From contig NZ_JAUSNR010000015.1 of NCBI RefSeq assembly GCF_030656345.1, positions 124,001-188,000 of the forward strand: a stretch of 64,000 nt of DNA, written 5' to 3'. Of this stretch, positions 56,407 to 64,000 are shown piece after piece (position 1 is the stretch's first letter; every line of letters starts with the position of its first letter). This DNA comes from Pseudotabrizicola sp. (GTDB lineage Bacteria > Pseudomonadota > Alphaproteobacteria > Rhodobacterales > Rhodobacteraceae). Below the pieces are notes generated by a model, which ran no database searches, had not been told where the DNA came from, and saw only the letters and a program-made list of their open reading frames with translations. Both the position numbers and the translations under genes were made by a program.

Positions 56407-57819
56407 ATGAGCATTCTGATCGTAGATGACGAAAAAGACATTCGCGAACTGATCGGGGATATTCTGAAGGACGAAGGCTATACCATTCGTCTGGCAGGAA
56501 ATTCCGACGATGCGATGGCCGAGATCAACGCCGATCCGCCCAGTCTGATGATCCTGGATATCTGGCTGAAAGACAGCCGGATGGACGGGATCGACATCCT
56601 GAAAACCGTGAAACGCGACAACCCCGATGTGCCGGTCGTCATCATTTCCGGCCATGGCAATATCGAAATCGCGGTCGCGGCGATCAAGCAGGGTGCTTAC
56701 GACTTTATTGAGAAGCCCTTCAACATTGATCAGCTGATGGTGGTGGTCAGCCGCGCGATGGAAACCAGTCGGTTGCGGCGCGAAAACGCCGATCTGCGCC
56801 GGCGTGAGGTCACCAGTTCGGAAATGCTGGGGTCCAGCCCCGCGTTCCGCGCGCTCAAGGCGCAGCTGGAAAAGGTGACGAAATCCAACGGGCGGGTGAT
56901 GCTGACCGGGCCTTCGGGCAGCGGCAAGGAAATGGCGGCGCGCTTCATCCACACCAATTCCAACCGGGCGACGGCACCGTTTATCTCTGTGTCTTCGGCC
57001 ACGGTCGAACCGGACCGGATGGAAGAGGTGCTGTTTGGCCGCGAAACGCCTGAGCGGGGGATCGAAAAGGGCCTGCTGGAACAGGCGCATGGCGGTGTGG
57101 TCTATTTTGACGAAGTGGCGGATATGCCGCTTGGCACCCAGTCGAAAATCCTGCGGGTGCTGACTGAACAACAGTTCACCCGCGCGGGCGGCACCGACAA
57201 GGTGCGTGTCGATCTGCGGGTGGTGTCCTCGACCACGCGCGACCTGCGGGTCGAAATCGCATCGGGCCGGTTCCGGCAAGAGCTGTATGACCGGCTGAAT
57301 GTGGTGCCGATCCCGGTGCCCAGTCTGGAAGAACGGCGCGAGGATATTCCCGAGCTGACCCGCCATTTCATCGACCTTTTCCACCGCACCCAAGGCCTGC
57401 CGCAGCGCCAGCTGACGCAAGAGGCGGAAGCCATGTTGCAGACCACCGCCTGGCCCGGCAACGTGCGCCAGCTGCGCAATGTCATCGAACGGGTGCTGAT
57501 TTTGGGCGAAGCATCCGGCCCGATCGAGGCGACAGAGCTGCCGGGGCAGGAGGCTGCGGTCGAAGGCAATGGCCGTCTGGTGCTGGGGGGTGCCATGGCA
57601 ACCCTGCCGCTGCGCGAGGCGCGCGAGGTGTTTGAACGCGAATACCTGCTGACCCAGATCAACCGCTTTGGCGGCAACATCAGCCGCACTGCGAATTTTG
57701 TCGGCATGGAGCGCAGCGCCCTGCACCGCAAGCTGAAATCGCTGGGCGTCGTGACCACGTCAAAATCCGGTGGACGGTCCGCGCATTTTGACGAGATGGA
57801 CGACGAGGATGACAGCTGA
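56407..57819 (+). CDS. ntrX: NtrX response regulator
   Basis: 470 aa. Receiver with Asp in LMILDIWLKDSRMDG and Lys in FIEKPFN. AAA+ domain with GPSGSGKE and VVYFDEVADMP. C-terminal Fis HTH (GGNISRTANFVGMERSALHRKL). As in other alphaproteobacterial NtrX proteins the GAFTGA loop is absent (LFGRETPERGIEKG takes its place), so it probably works with sigma-70 polymerase. It starts one base after the ntrY stop. Confidence 0.95.
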   Translation: MSILIVDDEKDIRELIGDILKDEGYTIRLAGNSDDAMAEINADPPSLMILDIWLKDSRMDGIDILKTVKRDNPDVPVVIISGHGNIEIAVAAIKQGAYDFIEKPFNIDQLMVVVSRAMETSRLRRENADLRRREVTSSEMLGSSPAFRALKAQLEKVTKSNGRVMLTGPSGSGKEMAARFIHTNSNRATAPFISVSSATVEPDRMEEVLFGRETPERGIEKGLLEQAHGGVVYFDEVADMPLGTQSKILRVLTEQQFTRAGGTDKVRVDLRVVSSTTRDLRVEIASGRFRQELYDRLNVVPIPVPSLEERREDIPELTRHFIDLFHRTQGLPQRQLTQEAEAMLQTTAWPGNVRQLRNVIERVLILGEASGPIEATELPGQEAAVEGNGRLVLGGAMATLPLREAREVFEREYLLTQINRFGGNISRTANFVGMERSALHRKLKSLGVVTTSKSGGRSAHFDEMDDEDDS

Positions 57820-57927
57820 ACCGGCACCGCAGACCCTGGCCCGACATTGACCCCGCCGCCGCCTTCTGCGATGCAAGGGGCGTATGGTGGGGCCAAGGCC
57901 GTTCGTGCCATCGCATAAGGGGCTGAC

Positions 57928-59304
57928 ATGAAAGTCATCATCTGCGGCGCGGGTCAGGTTGGCTGGCAGATTGCGCGTCAGTTGTCGGGTGAACGCAACG
58001 ACGTGACTGTGGTGGATGTGAACCCGGATCTGGTGCGGCGTGCGACAGATACGCTGGATGTTCAGGGCATTGCGGGCTTTGCCTCATACCCCGATGTGCT
58101 GGAACGGGCGGGCGCGCGCGACGCAGATCTGATCATCGCCGCCACCCATTCCGACGAGGTGAACATGGTCACCTGTCAGGTCGCGCATTCGGTGTTTTCG
58201 GTCCCGCGCAAGATTGCGCGGCTGCGCGCGCAAAGCTATCTGGATGCGATCTATTCCGACCTCTACCGCCGCGAACATCTGCCGATCGACGTGGTGATCA
58301 GCCCCGAACGTGAGGTTGCCGAGGCCGCGCTGCAACGTCTTGCGGCGCCGTCGACCTTTGACACTGAAAGTTTCATGCTGGGCCGGGCGCAGCTGCTGGG
58401 CATCGCGCTGGATGATGACTGCCCGGTGCTGAACACGCCGCTGCGGCAGCTGAACGATCTGTTTTCCACCCTGCGCGCCATTGTGGTGGGCGTGCGCCGC
58501 GACGGACGGCTGTTCGCGCCCGACCCCGATGATCAGCTGTTTGCCCGCGACCAGATCTATGTCTTCACCCATTCCGAGGATGTGAACCGCACGCTGGAAA
58601 TCTTTGGCAAGAAAGCCAAAAAGCAGGAACGCATCGTGATTATCGGCGGCGGGAATGTCGGCCTTGGCGTCGCCCGCGCGCTGGAGGCCCGCAGTGACAG
58701 GGTGCGCGCCAAGATCATCGAGAAATCCCGCGCCACCGCCGAACGCGCGGCTGACAGTCTGGAACGCACCATCGTGCTGCATGGCGACGGCATGGATATG
58801 GATATTCTGCTGGAAGCCGCCATCGACCGCGCCGATGCGGTGCTGGCGGTGACCGATGACGACAAGACCAACCTGCTGGTGGCGGTGCGCGCCAAGCAGG
58901 CCGGATGTCAGATGGCGATTGCGCTGGTGAACGACCCCACGCTTGCGCCGATGATGGGGCCCTTGGACATTGACGCCTATATCAACCCGCGCGCCACCAC
59001 CGTCAGCTCTATCCTGCGCCACATCCGCCACGGGCGGGTGCGCGCGGTCTATTCCATCGGTGATGCCGAGGCCGAGATGATCGAGGCGCAGATCCTGTCC
59101 ACCAGCTCGCTTGCGGGCAAGATGATCCGCGAGATCGATTTTCCCGAAGGCGTGCTGGTCGGCGGGGTGATGAAGGGCGACAAGGTGGTGAAACCGGCGG
59201 CAGAGCTGCGGCTGGAAGCGGGCGACATCATCGCGCTGTTTGCGATGACCTCTGACGTGCGGGAGGTGGAGCGGCTGCTGCAGGTCTCCATCGACTTTTT
59301 CTGA
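57928..59304 (+). CDS. trkA: Potassium uptake regulatory protein TrkA
   Basis: 458 aa with two RCK halves, each with a nucleotide-binding Rossmann motif (VIICGAGQVGWQIARQL and IVIIGGGNVGLGVARAL) and a TrkA_C domain. Forms a cytoplasmic gating ring on TrkH that responds to NAD(H) or ATP. The stop overlaps the trkH start by one base. Confidence 0.96.
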   Translation: MKVIICGAGQVGWQIARQLSGERNDVTVVDVNPDLVRRATDTLDVQGIAGFASYPDVLERAGARDADLIIAATHSDEVNMVTCQVAHSVFSVPRKIARLRAQSYLDAIYSDLYRREHLPIDVVISPEREVAEAALQRLAAPSTFDTESFMLGRAQLLGIALDDDCPVLNTPLRQLNDLFSTLRAIVVGVRRDGRLFAPDPDDQLFARDQIYVFTHSEDVNRTLEIFGKKAKKQERIVIIGGGNVGLGVARALEARSDRVRAKIIEKSRATAERAADSLERTIVLHGDGMDMDILLEAAIDRADAVLAVTDDDKTNLLVAVRAKQAGCQMAIALVNDPTLAPMMGPLDIDAYINPRATTVSSILRHIRHGRVRAVYSIGDAEAEMIEAQILSTSSLAGKMIREIDFPEGVLVGGVMKGDKVVKPAAELRLEAGDIIALFAMTSDVREVERLLQVSIDFF

Positions 59305-60830
59305 TGGATCTGCGCGACCGTCTGCTGGCCGCACCGCTGCTGGTGACCCTGTCGGCCCTGTCGGGCGTGGCGATGTTCCTGCCGGCCGTGCATGCCACCC
59401 TGACCGGGATGCACAGGGTGGCACAAAGCTTTTTCTATTCCGGGATGCTGGTGCTGATTGTCACGGCGATGGTCTGGCTGGCCACGTCGAGCTGGCAGCC
59501 GCGCAATCTGGCGCGCAGCCAGCTGGCATCGCTGGTCGGGGCCTATGCGCTGATGCCGCTGATCTTTGCGGTGCCGGTCACGCAGGCGCTGCCCGATACC
59601 AGCTTTCTGAACGCCTGGTTTGAGATGGTCTCGTGTTTCACCACCACGGGTGCGTCGGTCTATGACACGCCGGGCCGGTTGGCCCCGTCGCTGCATCTGT
59701 GGCGTGCGACGGTGGGCTGGCTGGGCGGTCTGTTCATTCTGGTGGCCGCCAGCGCGATTCTGGCCCCGATGAATCTGGGCGGGGTCGAGGTGATGTCGGG
59801 CCGCGCGCCGGGGCGGGGGGCGGCGGGGCTGAGCCAGATCACCCGCGTGGCCGACCCGTCGCAGCGGTTCCTGCGCTATACGCTGCTGTTGTTCCCGATC
59901 TATTTCGGGCTGACGCTGCTGTTGTGGCTCTTGCTGATGATCGCGGGTGAGGTCAATCTGCTGGCGCTGATCCACGCCATGGGCACGCTTTCCACCTCTG
60001 GCATTGGTCCGGACGGTGATCTGAGCATGTTGCGCACCGGGCTTTGGGGCGAGGCGCTCATCGTGCTGTTCCTGATGCTGGCGGTCACCCGGCGGTTTTT
60101 CCCCGGCACACAATTTGCCTCGATGCAGGGGCCTTTGCGTCGCGACCCCGAGGTGCGGCTGGCCACCATCGTGGTCGCGACCACAACGGCGGTGCTGTTT
60201 TTCCGCCACTTCATCGGCGCGATAGAGGTTGAGGCGACCGATGATGCGGCGTCAGCCTTCCGGGCGCTGTGGGGCACGTTTTTCATGGCGGTCAGCTTTC
60301 TGACCACCACCGGCTACGAATCCGGCGAATGGGCGGGCGCGCGCAGCTGGTCGGGGTTGCCCAGCCCCGGCCTTGTGCTGCTGGGGCTGGCGATCATCGG
60401 CGGCGGGGTCGCCACCACGGCGGGCGGGGTAAAGCTGCTGCGGGTCTATTCCCTGTTCCGCCATGGCGAACGCGAGCTGGAAAAGCTGATCCACCCGTCG
60501 TCGATCGGTGGGCAGGGGCCGCAGGCACGGCGGCTGCGGCGCGAAGGGGCTTATTTCGCATGGCTGTTCTTCATGCTGTTTGCGCTGTCCATCGCGGCCA
60601 GCACCGCCGCTCTGTCGCTGATGCACCTGCCGTTCGAAGATGCGCTGGTGCTGACACTTGCGGCGCTGTCCACCACCGGCCAGCTGGCCGATCTGGCCGG
60701 ATCGGCCCCGATCCGCTATGCCGCGCTGGACGGCACTGCCAAGGTGTTTCTGGCGATGGTGATGGTGGTCGGACGGCTGGAGACTCTGGCACTTCTGGCG
60801 CTGTTTGCCCCGTCCAGCTGGCAGCGCTGA
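59304..60830 (+). CDS. trkH: Potassium transporter TrkH
   Basis: 508 aa. Four pore repeats can be seen, each with a selectivity-filter Gly: [36 protein letters not shown] and [13 protein letters not shown]. About ten to twelve membrane segments. It imports K+ with TrkA. Confidence 0.95.
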   Translation: MDLRDRLLAAPLLVTLSALSGVAMFLPAVHATLTGMHRVAQSFFYSGMLVLIVTAMVWLATSSWQPRNLARSQLASLVGAYALMPLIFAVPVTQALPDTSFLNAWFEMVSCFTTTGASVYDTPGRLAPSLHLWRATVGWLGGLFILVAASAILAPMNLGGVEVMSGRAPGRGAAGLSQITRVADPSQRFLRYTLLLFPIYFGLTLLLWLLLMIAGEVNLLALIHAMGTLSTSGIGPDGDLSMLRTGLWGEALIVLFLMLAVTRRFFPGTQFASMQGPLRRDPEVRLATIVVATTTAVLFFRHFIGAIEVEATDDAASAFRALWGTFFMAVSFLTTTGYESGEWAGARSWSGLPSPGLVLLGLAIIGGGVATTAGGVKLLRVYSLFRHGERELEKLIHPSSIGGQGPQARRLRREGAYFAWLFFMLFALSIAASTAALSLMHLPFEDALVLTLAALSTTGQLADLAGSAPIRYAALDGTAKVFLAMVMVVGRLETLALLALFAPSSWQR

Positions 60831-60966
60831 CGGGGCCTGCGGTAACGGACTGTTTTTTGGGCTGGAATCTCTGCGATTCGCGTCCCATACTGGCAGGCAA
60901 TGCGCCAGCGGCAGACTTATAAGCCGAGGGACGGGTAAAACGCGCAACATTAAGGGCACGAAGAGA

Positions 60967-61200
60967 ATGGCCGGTGATAAACAGAACTTGCAGGACGCTT
61001 TCCTGAACCATGTCCGCAAGGCAAAAGTTCCAGTGACAATTTTCCTGATCAACGGGGTGAAGCTGCAAGGCGTGATCACCTGGTTTGACAATTTTTGCGT
61101 GCTCTTGCGCCGGGATGGTCAGTCGCAGCTTGTCTACAAGCATGCGATTTCCACCATCATGCCGGGCGCGCCGATCAATCTGTATGAAGGTGAAGACTGA
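60967..61200 (+). CDS. hfq: RNA chaperone Hfq
   Basis: 77 aa from the ATG at 60967. Sm1 motif ([34 protein letters not shown]) and Sm2 motif ([10 protein letters not shown]) are complete. The C-terminal tail is short and acidic (NLYEGED), as usual in alphaproteobacteria. It presents sRNAs to mRNAs, which is relevant to the sRNA candidate at 7.2-7.3 kb. Followed by hflX, as in many bacteria. Confidence 0.97.
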   Translation: MAGDKQNLQDAFLNHVRKAKVPVTIFLINGVKLQGVITWFDNFCVLLRRDGQSQLVYKHAISTIMPGAPINLYEGED

Positions 61201-61208
61201 TTTCCGAT

Positions 61209-62555
61209 TTGCCTGACGATGATGAAGACGAAGATATCTGGCCCGACACGGGTACAGGCATCGACGCCTATGAAAGCGAAAGCCCCGCGATGCGGGCCTT
61301 TGTGCTGCACCCCGATATCAAATCCAGCCCGTCGCGCCGGCTGCCCGAACACGGGTTGGCCGAAGCGGTAAGCCTGGCCGCCGCCCTGCCGAAGATGGAG
61401 GTGGTGGGGGCCGAAGTGGTGCGGCTGCAGCGACTGCACCCCGGCATGCTGTTCGGCTCGGGCAAGGTCGAGGAACTGGCGGCGCGCTTCAAGGCGGCAG
61501 ATGTCGGGCTTGTGCTGGTCGACGGGCCGGTGTCGCCGGTGCAGCAGCGCAATCTGGAAAAGGAATGGGGCGTCAAGCTTCTGGACCGGACCGGGCTGAT
61601 TTTGGAGATTTTCGCCGACCGCGCCCGCACCCGCGAAGGCGTGTTGCAGGTCGAACTGGCGGCGCTGTCGTTCCAGCGCACAAGGCTGGTGCGCGCCTGG
61701 ACCCACCTTGAACGCCAACGCGGCGGCTTTGGCTTTGTCGGCGGTCCGGGCGAGACGCAGATCGAATCCGACCGCCGCGCCATCGACGAACAGGTCATCC
61801 GGCTGAAACGCCAGCTGGCCAAGGTGGTGAAAACGCGCGAGCTGCACCGCGCCGCGCGCAAGAAGGTGCCGTTCCCGATTGTGGCGCTGGTGGGCTACAC
61901 CAACGCCGGCAAATCGACACTGTTCAATCGCATCACCGGGGCCGAAGTGTTGGCCAAGGACATGCTGTTCGCCACGCTGGACCCCACGATGCGCGCCATG
62001 GTGCTGCCGACCCCGCAGGGCGGGGCGGGCCGCAAGATCATCCTGTCCGACACCGTGGGCTTTATCTCTGATCTGCCGACCCAGCTGGTCGCCGCCTTCC
62101 GCGCCACGCTGGAAGAGGTGCTGTCGGCCGATCTGATCCTGCATGTCCGCGACATCGCCCACCCGGAATCGGCCGAACAATCGGCCGATGTGATGGATAT
62201 CCTGTCCTCGCTTGGCGTGAACAAGGCCACCCCGATGCTGGAAATCTGGAACAAGCTGGATCTGGTCGGCGGCTCGGCCCGCGAGGCGTTGGCGACACAA
62301 GCCGCGCAACGCAGCGATGTGCTGGCCGTCTCGGCCCTGACCGGAGAGGGCGTCGATGCCCTGCTCGACCGGGTGTCGCAGGTGTTTGACGAGGCGAAAA
62401 CCGAACGCTCGCTCACATTGCCGTTCAGCGAGGGCAAACGCCACGCCTGGCTGCATGCGCAGGGCGTGATCGAGGAGGAAGCGCAGACCGATGACGGCTG
62501 GCAGCTTTCCCTGCGCTGGACCGCCCGGCAGGAAAAGCAGTACCGCGAGCTGTAG
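61209..62555 (+). CDS. hflX: GTPase HflX
   Basis: 448 aa from the TTG at 61209. No ATG or GTG is available, because an in-frame stop lies at 61191 and only CTG, ATT and TTG codons occur before the conserved sequence. The N-terminal ribosome-binding domain includes HPGMLFGSGKVEEL and GPGETQIESDRR. The G domain has G1 GYTNAGKST, G3 DTVGF and G4 NKLDLV. HflX splits stalled ribosomes under stress. Confidence 0.93.
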   Translation: MPDDDEDEDIWPDTGTGIDAYESESPAMRAFVLHPDIKSSPSRRLPEHGLAEAVSLAAALPKMEVVGAEVVRLQRLHPGMLFGSGKVEELAARFKAADVGLVLVDGPVSPVQQRNLEKEWGVKLLDRTGLILEIFADRARTREGVLQVELAALSFQRTRLVRAWTHLERQRGGFGFVGGPGETQIESDRRAIDEQVIRLKRQLAKVVKTRELHRAARKKVPFPIVALVGYTNAGKSTLFNRITGAEVLAKDMLFATLDPTMRAMVLPTPQGGAGRKIILSDTVGFISDLPTQLVAAFRATLEEVLSADLILHVRDIAHPESAEQSADVMDILSSLGVNKATPMLEIWNKLDLVGGSAREALATQAAQRSDVLAVSALTGEGVDALLDRVSQVFDEAKTERSLTLPFSEGKRHAWLHAQGVIEEEAQTDDGWQLSLRWTARQEKQYREL

Positions 62556-62613
62556 CGGCAGTGCCCTGCGCCAGCGTCGCCGGGGGCTTTCCGCCCCCGC
62601 GGCCTGCGGCCTT

Positions 62614-64000
<1,387 letters not shown>

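Noticed and set aside
60850-60905. RpoH-type promoter before hfq (CTGGAAT, spacer, TCCCATACT)
   Set aside because: It resembles a heat-shock promoter loosely and hfq is heat-shock controlled in some bacteria, but the match is too weak to report as a feature.

Overview
The window looks like a chromosomal segment of a GC-rich alphaproteobacterium of the Rhodobacteraceae (Rhodobacter/Gemmobacter/Tabrizicola-like). The evidence is the uniformly high GC with strong third-position bias (which produces very long antisense ORFs), the order dusB-ntrB-ntrC-ntrY-ntrX-trkA-trkH-hfq-hflX, an NtrC without the sigma-54 GAFTGA loop, a fused ispDF, and several Rhodobacteraceae-type families (DUF882, DUF6477, a DUF6456-like regulator, IalB-like protein). 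Most of the window is core genome. There is no IS element, prophage or CRISPR array.

Layout. 1-6.4 kb: the end of ppx/gppA, rlmE, a Tat-exported M15-like protein, an L,D-transpeptidase, then lpxD followed by a dedicated acyl carrier protein (with a hexanucleotide repeat) and a ketoacyl synthase. 6.4-16.3 kb: an IalB-like secreted protein, a structured small-RNA candidate in the divergent gap, a HerA-like ATPase, a CNNM/CBS (CorC) protein, xerD, a secreted helical-repeat protein, a 45-aa membrane protein, aroK-aroB, an AT-richer patch with a small lipoprotein, and tRNA-Gln(TTG) on the minus strand. 16.4-19.2 kb: a BaiN/HI0933-type flavoprotein, a KamA/EpmB-type radical SAM enzyme and a lytic transglycosylase. 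19.4-23.6 kb: a regulatory module of LuxR-type response regulator, FIST protein and PAS hybrid kinase, resembling NosP/NahK. 23.7-27.9 kb: a four-gene form II 'CO dehydrogenase-like' molybdenum hydroxylase operon (coxG-S-L-M order).

28-39.7 kb is almost all minus strand: a KpsE/KpsT pair without KpsM, a divergent NhaA, and a tightly packed run reading ATPase - metA - alpha/beta hydrolase - ppk2 - tetR. Upstream of these lie a FadL-like porin, a DMT exporter, an ABM monooxygenase and a zinc alcohol dehydrogenase. 39.8-50.4 kb: guaA, an MttB-family methyltransferase, DUF6477, a GafA-like regulator with DnaA-box and CtrA-like sites upstream, lipA, a RatA/COQ10-like protein, hpt with a coupled 55-aa membrane protein, a diheme cytochrome c, and the operon ispDF-pgpA-pncC. 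50.5-62.6 kb: the nitrogen/redox regulatory and potassium-uptake run dusB to hflX. guaB enters at 62.8 kb and is cut by the window end.

The most interesting items are: the GafA-like gene and its promoter, which would tie gene-transfer-agent control to CtrA/DnaA if confirmed; the FIST/NahK-type sensory module beside a molybdenum hydroxylase operon; a ~70-nt small-RNA candidate with its own promoter and terminator; an NhaA with Asn-Asp in place of the Asp-Asp ion site; a slippage-prone hexanucleotide tract in an ACP gene; and a dispersed long-stem extragenic palindrome. Start codons were re-chosen from signal peptides, Shine-Dalgarno sequences and family lengths. Function calls are from sequence reading only, without database searches.
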